DNA of 64,000 nucleotides from positions 496,001-560,000 of the forward strand of contig PYIU01000003.1 in assembly GCA_003415625.1 (NCBI GenBank), read 5' to 3'. The first letter of the stretch is position 1. Each line of letters begins with the position of its first letter. The notes beneath the pieces were generated by a model. It did not search any database, had not been told where the DNA came from, and saw nothing but the letters and a program-made list of their open reading frames with translations. The translations under genes were made by a program, and so were the position numbers. Shown one piece after another: positions 11,498 to 23,123 of the stretch. The stretch is from Aquanectria penicillioides (taxonomy: Eukaryota > Ascomycota > Sordariomycetes > Hypocreales > Nectriaceae).

Positions 11498-13262
11498 AGC
11501 CCCGCGCCCTAACCCTCCTCAACGTGGGATGTTGGCAGTGGGCGATGTTGCAATTGCCGGGCATCCATCAACAGCCTGCGGCATGCGGGTTGCGTAGTTT
11601 CAATGCTGCAGTGTGAGAATGAGGAGTTGGGGGACACAGAGTCACCGCTTCACAAAGTTGAGCCTCATTGATTCGGTTGCTCAGCCGCTTATTGGATGCC
11701 GACATTTGGACGCCGTATGAAGGCATTCCCGCCAGGCGGAGTAAGCGGGTCATGAGAGCGACGCCACCACCAAACATAGCCACTACGATTCAATATTCGA
11801 TTGAGTGGCTGCTGATAGCCTGCTTCAAAATGTAGGTCATGTTTCGTGGCCGCAGAAGTCATGGGCCAACATGTCACCGCAAGATCAGGCTACCAATGAA
11901 ATCAATGGATTATTCTCAACGCGCGATGTGAGGGTGTTGCCACAATTCGAGATAAGAGCCACTAGGGGGGTCATGCCTCGGCTGACTTGCACGTCTCAGG
12001 ACATTGAAAAGATTTCAAGACTCATGTTATCCAAAACAATATGTCGATGAAGTGCATCAAATAGTATCTACCGAAAATAAGATTGCATTTTGTGTATGCC
12101 TATCGGAGGCCTAGGAGGAATAGAAAAAAAAACGCGTGGCATTAGGTCGCCTGTGATGTCATTCACCCGAGAAAATTTTGAGGGGCATTTGATACGGAGC
12201 CTGGTATAGCCATTGCCCTCAGCATCAAAAGCAGACGCTTGTCTACTATGTTCCGCATTAATCCCCTATCAGACATGAGGCCTGTAGGCCGCTAAAACCC
12301 GAGTCTCTCGGCATGATTGAATGATCTGATAATTTTATGGATCGTATGAAACAAAGTCGACGCCAGCTCGAATCAGAAAGATTCCCTATTACTAAGGTCC
12401 TTGAAGCTTGTTTCCTCCCATATTGGTGTTTCTTCCTTTCTTACAATTCTTTTTGGCACCATAATAGTGCCTGCAAATATAGATACCAGTGAGGTACCCT
12501 GCATACAAGACAGTTTTATCTTGAATCTGACATTACAATCTCAGTTTTCGTCGTCCCAGAAAGGTTCTGATAGAAACAATGAAGGATATATCCGCCCGAG
12601 GAACTTGGCAACGCCCATGGCTTTAGTAAGGAATCAAGATTGGTAAATCCGAAGATAACCGCACAACGAATTAACATCTCAAACACAGATCAGAACTCGA
12701 ATGGACTCAAACCTTGATTTTGATCAAGTTTGGGACTGGAGCAACAATGGCGGTGACCAGATTTCCCAATGAAAAGATCGCTAATTTATTGACTACAAAA
12801 TTGTGACTCAACACTGAGGTATCCCCGGCGTTGTTTCCGAGGCGCGGAGTTGAAGTTTATCCACTTCAGTGGAGTCCGGGGTGGTTTCTGTCATCGGAAT
12901 CGGCTTTTTCACCATGGGGAGAAAAAAAAAAGGGCCGATATCGCGGGTTTGCCGATCAAGCAAATTCACTCAAATATCTGTGAGTCGTGTTGCCAAAGGA
13001 TCCCTGTCTTTGACGAAATTCTACACCGATGCTCTATCATCTTGTTGTTACAACCACCTTGCCCTTTTCCCGCTCGTCGGCCAGCAGCTGGATATCAGTC
13101 AATAGTGGAATAACCGGTGACCACGATACGAACCCTGGATTGTTAAATCGTCGAAGATAACTGGCATCAAATTTCTGTTTGTCAGATGAGTCACAATCGA
13201 AAGCTTGTGTGCCAACGAAGCAAATAATTTTAGAATTGAGTTACGAAAAATACTTGATCACG
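11498..13262. other. 1.8 kb intergenic region
   Basis: No supported gene is seen; open frames are short and motif-free. An A-rich run at 12123-12132 and another at 12922-12931 are the only simple-sequence features. It contains the promoter of the MFS gene. Confidence 0.45.
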
Positions 13263-14742
13263 ATGCGACCTCTCTCTGAAGAGCGCCAAGAGGGCGGTGA
13301 GAACCTATCCGAGCAACCACCACAAGTTCAGCATGGTGATACAGAGCTGGAGTCCAGACCGAATAACTTAGGGCAAGAAATTGGCGATAGTGAGCCGAGC
13401 TCGACGGCTTTAGGTGGACAAAATGTGGACATTTATAAACGCTTCAGTCCACTCCGAAAGCTCGGCATCGTCGTTACGCTTTGTTTCTGCGGATTTGTAA
13501 CACCGATCAGCTCAACAGCCCTTTTGGTAGCTATTCCCGAAATCGCCTCGGCATTTCAAACAACAAGCGTCATGATCAACGTCTCGAACGCTTTGTTTTT
13601 TGTGTTTATGGCTATCAGCCCTCTGTTCTGGGGACCCTTGGCCAATTGTTTCGGCCGACGTTGGATCTTCCTCATCTCCAGCGTAATGCTCACCGTGTGT
13701 AGCATTGGAACGGCGGCAGCGCCTAATTTGGGTGCTTTCTTCGTTTTCCGCATGCTTACCGCATTCCAAGGCACTGCGTACTTGGTCGTGGGCTCGGTGG
13801 TCATTGGTGACATTTACCCTCCCACAGAGCGAGGAAGAGCTCTAAGCTGGTTTATGACTGGTATTCTAGTCGGTCCTACGATGGCGCCGGTGGTTGGTGG
13901 TGTTGTCATTACATTCACCTCCTGGAGAGTTATTTTCTGGATTCTCACTGGCCTTTCGGGTTTTGCTACAGCGCTTGTGGTATTTCTTCTGCCAGAAACA
14001 ATCCACGAAATGGAGCCGATCAGCACTGAAGGTGGAGTCTTGGGTTTCGTTGCTGAACTTGGGCATCTCGTGAACCCCATCATGGTTCTGCGGCCCTTGT
14101 TCACTTATCCAAACTTGTGGATTACTGCACTGGCTGTCTCATCTCTTATTTGGAACCAATATTCTTTGCTAACTCCAATCCGGCACGTCCTCAACCCAAG
14201 ATTTAACCTCACATCGCCACTGCAATCTGCCCTTTTCTATCTAGCGCCAGGAGGCGGTTACCTCATAGGCAGCTTTTTCGGTGGCCAGTGGTCCGACTAT
14301 ATTGTTGCGCGGTACATCAAAACGCGAGGCCGTCGGGTGCCTGAGGATCGTTTGAATGCCGCGGTTTTTGTCATGATTATCGTGGTCCCAGCATGCATGG
14401 TGCTTTATGGATGGGGGTCGAGAAGCGGATTGGCGGTATTCCACTTGTGGTCATTGTCATGTTCCTTCAAGGTTTCTCTCAACTCTTCTGTCTTCCCAGC
14501 CTTAATACCTATTGCATTGACGTGATGCAGGACAAAGGGCAGAGCTCAGTTGTGGTTGCTGGAAATTACTTGACTCGGTTCATGTTTGCGGCGGCTGGCA
14601 CTGCGTATGTTTACCTGCCATCCAAGCGATTGGGGTGGGTTGGTTCAGTACCATATCTGGCCTTTTTATCTCAGTTACTGGGTTTATGACATGGCTATTG
14701 ACCATTCACGGGGAGAAGTGGCGTCAGTCGAGAGGCAGCTGA
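13263..14742 (+). CDS. MFS drug:H+ antiporter (DHA1/Qdr-like), two apparent frameshifts
   Basis: This is a single-exon gene for about 493 residues once two one-base gaps are allowed for. A hydrophilic Glu/Gln-rich N-terminus of ~60 residues precedes twelve predicted helices. Family signs are the loop 2-3 motif GPLANCFGRRW, the segment GDIYPPTERGRALSWF, the motif C-like GPTMAPVVGG and the helix 6 end LLPETIH. In DHA1 proteins these mark proton-driven export of drugs or toxic metabolites at the plasma membrane. The frame breaks at the G5 run 14413-14417 (six expected) and at 14605 (one G where two are expected). After each, the correct C-terminal sequence continues in another frame: RIGGIPLVVIVMF, then CLPAIQAIGVGWFSTI. 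With both corrected the CDS ends at TGA 14740-14742. The ATG at 13263 is the first in frame. Confidence 0.85.
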
Positions 14743-15260
14743 GCCGCCCAATGAGGATAATGAATGAAGTCGGACATTTCCCTTGAGCAGGTTTGTTCTG
14801 ACCTTAGATTTGGTGTTCCGCCTTTACCAAGCCAGGGACAAGTTATGGACAATATAATTAAGCAAAAATGAATTGAAGGGCAATATTCCGTAAAGGTTGA
14901 GTCCTTCCAGACTTGCTTCTTCTGACGAGTGGTTAAGCAGGCCGTGAAGAATATGATATCGCATTGGGGCAATGCATCCAGGGCTTGTGTGCCTACGCTA
15001 TGAGAATTCGAGGCTTAGTCACGTTGTGATCACTCGGCCAATCAGCTCTCGACCTTGGTCGGGTTGGTCATCAAGTCGCAGCCTTCAGGCACGCACACTA
15101 TGAGACAGATCTCATTCGATTCGCTACGCTTTTGTTAAGTTGCTGCCGCGCTTCATCTTCCCAACCTAGGAGTCTGTCGACAGGAATCTCTTCTCCAACC
15201 AGCGGCGCTCGCCAAGGAAAATTGAACCATCATTCGAGCCCTCGCCAGGGCACCTCCATT
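14743..15260. other. Intergenic / NLR promoter
   Basis: About 520 bp separates the MFS gene from the NLR start. The frame of the NLR is open back to 15132 but without an ATG. No repeat or RNA is seen. Confidence 0.5.
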
Positions 15261-18200
15261 ATGTCCGATCCACTATCCGTGGCAGCGAGTGCGGTTGGCA
15301 TCATCTCGCTAGGCATCCAAGTAGCTCAATCATTAATTGACTACTATTCGGCGGTCAAAGGCCAAGAATCTGAGATCGCTAGTACGCTCAAAAGACTTCA
15401 ATGCCTGCTGGAAACGCTTGAGATCTTGCGAAACCAAATCCGGGCTCGCAAGTTCAAGGTTGACGATTACAAGTTGATTACTCACATTGAATCATCACTG
15501 GCTCATTGCGAAGAATACATCCAAGAACTAAAAGATGAGATCGGCAAATTCGCAACGAAACCCGTCAAGGGCATTCGGGCCACCGCCCATACCACTGCAC
15601 GTCGCCTAACATATCCGTTTCGACAGAGCACGCTACAAAAGCTTGAAGAGGACGTTGATGGAATTCTGAATCAGCTTTCTGTGGCACAGCAACTTTTGCT
15701 TCAAAAAGACATCGGCCATACTAGAGACGAAATTGGAGACACTAAGGTGTTACTTGACCTGGTTAGAGCCAGCCAGGTCTCAATGGAAATCCGTGATTGG
15801 TTAAGGGCACCGGATGCAACTATCAATTTTAGTGAAGCTTGCACAAAGAAGCACCCCGGAACTGGAGTTTGGTTTACTCATGGACCTTCATTTACTACCT
15901 GGTTTGGGAAACCGAATTCCTTCTTGTGGCTCAATGGCTTTGCAGGATGTGGAAAGTCGGTGCTGGCATCCACTGCCATTCAATCCACATATCAACGCCA
16001 GAAATCCAATCCGAGGGTTGGCATTGCATTCTTCTTCTTCAGTTTCAATGACAAAAGCAAACAAGATGCTTCTGCTATGCTTCGAGCACTGGTGCTACAG
16101 TTGTGGAGTCAACTTGACAACCGAACACTTCTCCCCCGGCTACGCGACAGCTACACCCACTCCATGCCGCCTGATCGAGTCTTTGAAGAGTGTCTCCATC
16201 AAATTGTTGTGTTATTCGACGATGTGTACATCATCCTAGACGCACTTGACGAAAGCCCACGTGATAAGCATAGAGAGGCAATGTTGCAGGTATTAGTAGA
16301 TATGCGTGCATGGTCAGAGCCAGGAATGCATCTCCTCGTCACTAGTCGTGACGAATCCGACATAAGAGGTGACCTTGATCCATTACCTGATGAAATAATT
16401 ACAATGAAAAATGAGTCAATCGATCAAGACATTGCTTCATTCGTGTCTCAACATCTCCGGGAGAACCGGCGGCTACGAAAATGGGAGAAATACCATACTC
16501 GGATAGAGGCCACGCTCACAGAGCGTGCCAATGGGGTGTATGTGTCCGGAGTTGGTTCTTCCTTTCTTAAGACGCACAATCTAATATGTTTATATCCAGA
16601 TTTCGATGGGTGGAATGTCAGTTCAAAGCATTAGCTCGTTGCCCTTGCAGTGAAGACTTTCTTGAACAACTGCTCGACTCATTACCAATAACATTGGACG
16701 AAACATATCGGCGGATGTTAGCTGAGATACCTGCGAACTTGAAGGCATATGCTCGTCAAATGCTAATCCTTCTATGTTGCGCGAAAAGACCATTAGCCGT
16801 ATCAGAATTGATTGATGGCCTGGCTATGGAATTCAGCGATACCCCGAGATATGACACCAAGCGGAGGCTAGAAAATGCAGAGGCCCTCCAGGATATCTGT
16901 CCTGGATTCACTGAACTAAATGAAGACCCTAAAAACAGGATGACCATACGTGTTGCTCACTTCTCTGTCCAAGAGTTTTTGGAATCAGAACGAATTTGGC
17001 GGAACGAAGACACAAAAATGTTTGGAGTCAGGCAAATGGATGCCCACACATCGATAGCCCATGTGTGCTTGACATTTCTACTCGACCCTGGCCTAGCGAC
17101 ATCGCTGGATCAGCACCCGTTGACATACTACGCTGCTCGATACTGGCCCGAACATTTCAAGGAAGGAGGTAGTAATCCAGCTGTAGAGAAACTAATCCTC
17201 CGCCTTTTCCAAGAATCTGATGCTTCAATGAAGAACTGGACCAACATTTGGAATATCAATGACAACATAGAGTACCTACCGCATCGGCCTCCTTGTCCTA
17301 TATATTGTGCATCGTATCTGGGGCTTTATTCAGTGCTCCAAGAACTTCTGAGAATAAAAGGTATACCGAGTCACTCAAAATCGAATTTGAAGGTAGTTGG
17401 AGACCTGTTGAATACTGAAACTGGTGGTGAGTGGGAGACTCCCCTGGTAGCAGCATCCAAAAAGGGCCATGTTGAGATTGTTCAGTTGCTCCTTGACAAG
17501 GGAGCTGAGATAAACATGTCTACATCACGCGGATACGCAATTAGTGGTGCACTGGAGTCGGGAAACAAGGAGACGGTTCAATTACTCCTCAAAAATGGGG
17601 CGGACATTTTCGCCCATGATTGTTTCTACGGATCAGCATTACACGCGGTGTGTTGGGGAGGCGATGAGGAGAACGTTTCGTTGATCCTCGAAATGGGAGT
17701 TGACGTCAATGCCAAAGGGGCTACGATAGGAACAGCACTTCATATTGCTTCTATGATGGGCCATGAACGCATTGTTCGGCTTCTTCTGAGCCATGGAGCT
17801 GATATCGATTTGGACACGGGAATCTATGGCACTGCCTTGCATGCGGCATCCGAAGGGGGCAATCGGCAAATCATTCAGTTGCTCCATGATAAGGGAGCCG
17901 ATGTTCACGCACAGACTCAACATTATGGTACTGCATTACATGCAGCTTCATACGAGGGCCATTTGGATTGTGTCCAGCTACTTGTGGGTCTGGGAGCGGA
18001 TGTCCAATCTCAAGCTGGTTTCTACGGCACTGCGCTGCAAGCAGCGTCGGGGCATATGGAAGTTGTTGAATTTCTCCTTGACCAAGGCGCCAATATCAAC
18101 AATCAAAGCGGGCAACATGGAAGCGCTCTACAAACTGCCCTGATTGGGGGTCATCTAGAAACAGCGATGTTTCTCATTCATAGAGGTGCCGACATAAATA

Positions 18201-19276
18201 CGCAAGAGGGGTATTACGGAACTGCGCTTCAGACCGCTTCTTTAGCGGGGCACAAGGAAATTGTTCAACTTCTTGTCGACAAAGGAGCTGACATAAATGC
18301 GCCAGGGGTAAGAAATGGAACGGCGCTTCAAGCTGCAGCATGGGGAGGCTCCAAAGAAATCGCCGAGTTCCTCGTTGAGAAAGGATCAAATGTGAACGCC
18401 CCAGGTCCACAAAGTAGCACGGCAGTGCAAACTGCGGCATGGCGAGGCCACACGGAGATTGTAAAGCTTCTTCTGAATCGGGGCGCTGATATTCATGCTG
18501 AAAACATGTACTACGGAACTCCACTACGAGCGGCGGTGTCTCGAAATCACAACGATGTTGTCAGTATGTTACTCGAAAAGGGAGCTAGCATCGCCGAGAC
18601 ATACCAAAATGGGTCGACACCTTTACATTGGGCCGCAAAACAAGGTCACAGGGACATGGTGGAGTATCTCATCCAACACGGTGCCGATATATTAGCGAAG
18701 GATAAAATGGGACGAACTCCGTTGTTTTACGCGTCCATTGCAGGCTATGATACAGTGACTAAAACATTATTGTCACACGACGCCGAGGCTCAGAACTCGA
18801 AAGATCTCTTCGGCTCAACACCTTTGCGAATTGCTGTCAGTCAAGGCCATGTGAAAGTTGTTGAATCATTGTTAAATTCCAACCCAATCGACCTTGAATG
18901 CGAAGACTTGTTCGGCCGGACAACTATGTGGCTAGCACAACAGCAAGAATTCGACGAATCCGGAGAGATCTTGCAACTCTTACAACAACACGCAAAAGAA
19001 AGAGGAGTGTTTTTCGAGAGTAAAGAGATTACAGTCCATAAAAGGTCCCAAGTTACCAACTGGGCCTTGAATTGGTGCGACATCTGCACTCTCAACACCC
19101 TGACACAGAACATTCGACGCCATTGCTCGATTTGCTACGGTGGAGAATTCGAAATATGCAACGAATGTTTTGATCTAGGCGGCTACTGCCTAGATGAGTC
19201 ACATGAATTAATTCAAGGAAGCCTTGAGCGCGTGTCAAAAATCGCTACTAGGCGTAATGAGTTCAACATCCCATAG
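15261..19276 (+). CDS. NACHT NLR with ankyrin repeats and C-terminal ZZ zinc finger
   Basis: Two exons, 15261-16537 and 16600-19276, are joined by a 62 nt GTATGT...CCAG intron and encode 1,317 residues with no break. The first ~200 residues open MSDPLSVAASAVGIISLGIQ and have the pattern of the fungal STAND N-terminal helical domain. The NACHT has Walker A GFAGCGKS near residue 226, Walker B IILDALDE near 323 and VTSRDE. A winged-helix-like part (SELIDGLAMEF) follows. About 16 ankyrin repeats span roughly residues 700-1222, many close to the form YGTALxAAS...GHxEIVQLLxxxGADINA. One repeat near 18045 is three residues short. The C-terminus (about 1251-1292) has CDIC...CSIC...CNEC...H spacing of a ZZ-type zinc finger. 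Such proteins are candidate fungal immune or incompatibility receptors; the ligand is unknown. Confidence 0.93.
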
Positions 19277-20132
19277 ACTGCGGAACAGCTCAGTATGAAA
19301 GGGACCACATCCTCAGGCGGGATCTCCAAGAATAGGCGGGCATTCCGTGGACTGAATTCCGGGCTTCCATCATTTTGAAAGAACAGTCTAGGCAATGACT
19401 ACATTTAAGAGGAGAGTGTTACGTGTATTGGGGGTGTTTTAATGGATACCAATAGAAGGACGTGATAGCAGTTACACAGAACTGGCTTCAAAATAGAAGC
19501 GCTTTCACGAAACTAATACGTCCCTTCTCAAGGCTATCACAGTTCTATCAAAGGTGATATACCTGAGCTCTTATAGATCTAACAACAAAATCGAGTGTGT
19601 CAAATTTCGTGTCCAAGATCCGCGCGATCCAACATAGGTCGCTTAAAATCGGACACTTGTATCTCCATCACACAACGATCCAATATCATTGATCGTTGAC
19701 ATGAATCCAATTGATGACCTGGAATTTGGTCGTCTGTGATTTTCATAGCTCGTTGAATACTTCTCGTGTTGGCTGAATATCTCCCACTAGGTGCGACCAC
19801 GGCCCTTGTTCCACGTCTCGGCACGGATCAGCATTCTGGTGGATGGCACGAGCATCTTGCGCAGGCTGTCAGTGAAGCCTATCAATATGGCCAAGCCGAA
19901 TCTAACCTGCGAATAGTATAAGTCTCAGAACCTGTTATCTAAGTTGTAATGGCAAAATGTTGGCGCACTTCGCATTGTCGCGGTGGATTTAACCACCCTT
20001 GGATCTGAAATCCCATTTCCAACGGGGCTCTCTATTGTGTGGGACGAAGGCTCCCAAGAACCATAACCGCACCCCATACAAGCTTGTCTGTATATTTTGA
20101 TGACTTAAATCTCAATTGCACATTAAATTAAT
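19277..20132. other. Intergenic stretch
   Basis: The NLR and the AflR-type regulator converge on this 856 bp stretch. No gene or repeat is recognised. Confidence 0.5.
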
Positions 20133-21287
20133 TCATGGGTCGAGCGGAAGTTGATTAATGATGCCTTTTGTGTGCTTCACCATGGTTACACAAAACGGTT
20201 CCTGGCCTGGTGTGTGTTGGTGTGCACGGTGATTGTCAGGACCCATGCAGACTCCTAATGTACCCGAATGCCATCCCATTTGCCTATCCTCCATCAACTG
20301 GAGCAATCCGGAGAATGTAGATAAGGAGGGGGTGGCGGTGCCGAAAATCTCACTCTTCACTGCGCCTTTTGCTAGCAATTCCCACTGGTGCGGGGTAGAG
20401 TCAATGGAAAACCTGCGGTGGCATAATTTCCGTCTCCAATGCTTGGGTCTGGATTCCCTGTTTGAAATTCGCTTATGAATAGTGTCTTGTTCTCGTTGTG
20501 TACAGCTGCATGTTTGGCTTCTTCCTCAACGGACTCAACAAGTCTCCGATAAGTCTCCGCGATGGAAACCAGCAAGGTATTCAGCAACTGCGAGTTCTGC
20601 ATCGCCCACACGAACTGGGTAGGGCAAACGGTGCATTCAAGGATGCTTAATGCCCTTGCAGTAACCGCTCGAAGCCTGGTCAGTCCAGAGGTGAAGGGCG
20701 TCGACTCGGTGGCTCTCGTCTCCTCCAGGCACAAGTAGATATTGGCTAGGCAGGAGCAGGAAGGCTTGACGCAAAGAGGGTTGGTATCCAATGGAATTTG
20801 GTTCATATCTAGGCCGATATTCGGTTCAATAGCGGTGTCGCATCTATTGGCACAATTAGAATACAATCACAAGGTCTAGGCCGAAGAACATACCCCCAAA
20901 TAGGTTGCTCGCCGCCCCCTGGTTCAAAACCAAGTTGAGGTGCCAACTCAACACCACTGAGATCCATCTCCTTGCTAAAGTCGGCAGAAGACTCTCGCTC
21001 AATCGACGACGGGGGTGTTACATTTGGTGACATATCATCAATGGAGTGGTCTCCCTCATCATTTCGAACCTTTCGCTTTTTCGGTCTTCCCATGGGCAAC
21101 TTGGCAGAGTACTTGCAGGTGTCTCCGGCATTAAGACACCTTCCGCACGCCGGGTACTCGCCATCGCACTTTAGTTTCTTGTGTCCTGCATTATTCAGCA
21201 CCCAGAGTCGTCGTGTTGGATCAGAGCCCCCATACTGCACTGCTCGCACGAGGCCCTGCGATGGGAGTCCCGGGCTGCCGGGGCCAT
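20133..21287 (-). CDS. AflR-type Zn2Cys6 transcription factor (one apparent frameshift)
   Basis: Exons 21287-21236, 21185-20894 and 20843-20133 give about 351 residues. The first splice completes a perfect binuclear cluster, CEQCRHKKLKCDGEYPACGRC then TC, with spacing C-x2-C-x6-C-x6-C-x2-C-x6-C. This supports the ATG at 21287. A basic GRPKKRK stretch follows. The C-terminal half (SILECTVCPTQFVWAM, LLVSIAETYRRLVE) has the style of the aflatoxin-regulatory (AflR) domain. The frame is lost at the A run 20408-20411, where five rather than four would restore SIDSTPHQWELLAKGAVKSE, the usual end of this domain. The true stop may lie before 20133. AflR-type proteins switch on secondary-metabolite clusters, but no backbone synthase is in this window. 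Confidence 0.8.
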
Positions 21288-21676
21288 CAGAAGCACACGC
21301 AGGGTAGATTCTATCGGATTTTATGGGGAGTAGGGTTCTTTAGGCACGTGAGAACGCGGCACAGTCGGGGACATATATCCGGAGACTCCAAAGGTTTAGA
21401 ATAATGTATAAGAATTATTAATTCTTCTGAGGGTCGTTGAAGATGCGTGAGGCTAAGACCGTGGACAACGGGTGAGACCAAAGTACCTAAAGTCGGCTGG
21501 TGGGGAGCCGTTGACCGATTGAGCCTAGCGCTCGTGGCCGGAGCTCGGAGGCTGCATATTCCGGCGGCCCAACCACCGACCGCAAAAAAAATTTGGATTT
21601 TCCAGAGCCGATAAGAAGCCCCACTATCAAAAGATCTTGAGATTCTACATCCAACATACATTTTGCGATCGCGACA
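21288..21676. other. Divergent promoter region
   Basis: A 389 bp divergent spacer lies between the AflR-type gene (-) and the L1-domain gene (+). An A9 run at 21585-21593 sits about 85 bp upstream of the latter's ATG. Nothing else is recognised. Confidence 0.45.
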
Positions 21677-22868
21677 ATGGCGCCCTCAAAAGATGTTGTT
21701 GTTGCCGGCTCCAAAGCCGTGGCCTCAATTGACCCCGATCAGGTTTGTATATTGAGCTAAAAGATGTAAAAACAAGACCGCTGACACGGCTTCCCAGACC
21801 TTGAAGGCCTCCAAGGCTCTCTTGGCGCACATCAAGAAGGCGGCCAAGCAGAAGACGGAGGAAACTGGCAAGCGTAACCTCCTCGAGGACGACGATGAGC
21901 CTCTCGAGACTCCCATCTGGTTGACTTTGACCACCAAGCGCCACATCGCCGACAAGGCCCGCCTCCAACCCGGCAAGATCGTCCTGCCGCACCCTCTCAA
22001 CACTGACGAGTCCTCCACCATCTGCCTCATCACCGCCGAGCCCCAGCGTGCCTACAAGGACATCGTCGCCTCAGAAGAGTTCCCCGCCGAGCTTGGCAAG
22101 CGAGTTACCCGAGTCATCGACTTTGGCAAGCTCAAGGCCAAGTACGGTCAGTACGAGGCTCAGAGGAAGCTTTTCTCCGAGCACGACATCTTCCTTGCCG
22201 ATGACCGTATCATCAGCCGCTTGCCCAAGGTTATGGGCAAGACTTTCTTCAAGACCACACAGAAACGACCCATCCCCGTAGTGCTACAGGCCAAAGCTAC
22301 GAAGGTGGACGGCAAGCGACAGAAGCGACAGAAGACTGAGGGACAGGTCAACGCCGGCACTCCCGCCGACATTGCCAAGGAGATTGAGAAGGCTATCGGT
22401 GCGGCTCTCGTCAGCCTAGCCCCCACCACCAACACCGCTGTCCGAATCGGATACTCCGGATGGACCGCCGAGCAGATTGCCGACAACGTCGACGCTGTCG
22501 TCACGGCTCTGGTTGAGAAATGGGTTCCCCAGAAGTGGCGTAACATGAAGAGCGTCTACATCAAAGGCCCCGAGACTACTGCCCTGCCCATCTGGCTGAC
22601 CGACGAGCTCTGGATGGATGAGAAGGACGTCATTGCCGAGGACGAGGAGACCAAGGCCATCAAGGCCGCTGAGAAGGCCAACATTGGCAAGAAGCGAAAG
22701 TCACTGGAGGGCAAGGAGGAGGCCGAGTCCCCCGCGCCTAAGAAGAAGGCCAAGAAGCAGGAGAAGCCGGTGCCTGAGGGAGACGATGACAAGTTGGACA
22801 AGCAGATTTCGGATCGGAAGAGTCGACTGAGGAAGCAGAAGGCGGCGGCTAAGAAGGCTATGGATTGA
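21677..22868 (+). CDS. Ribosomal L1-domain ribosome-biogenesis protein (Cic1/Utp30/RSL1D1-like)
   Basis: Exons 21677-21742 and 21798-22868 encode 378 residues. The central part has the L1-like fold signatures: TPIWLTLTTKRHI, LPHPLNTDESSTICLI, FLADDRIISRLPKVMGKTFF and a region ending RIGYSGWTAEQIADNVDAV. The C-terminus is a long Lys/Glu-rich tail with several clusters such as KKKAKKQEK that would serve nuclear and nucleolar import and RNA binding. In yeast the relatives Cic1 and Utp30 act on pre-60S and pre-ribosomal particles in the nucleolus. The short first exon with an intron just after residue 22 is a common ribosome-biogenesis gene layout. Codon use is strongly C-ending, consistent with good expression. 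Confidence 0.92.
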
Positions 22869-23123
22869 TACCTCGCATAATCAGGGTACTCGGTGTTGGG
22901 CGTTGGGTGATACAAAACAAAAAAGAAGCAGAAGACATAGAACTGGAAAGTTTGCATTGCAGAATTATCATTTGATTGATGATGATGTGGTATTAACACG
23001 CTAGCACCGGTCCGTTGATCCCATGTATACTTTGCAGTTGTCCAATTTCAGAGCCATGATCCCTCAAAACAATATAAAACGTCACATATACACTGTCAAG
23101 TCACGCGCAAAAAAAGATACAAC

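Noticed and set aside
15132..15260. N-terminal extension of the NLR frame
   Set aside because: No ATG occurs in it; the protein starts at the typical MSDPLS sequence.
13263..21287. Secondary-metabolite gene cluster (MFS plus AflR-type regulator)
   Set aside because: No polyketide synthase, peptide synthetase, terpene cyclase or P450 lies between or around them; an NLR separates the two genes.
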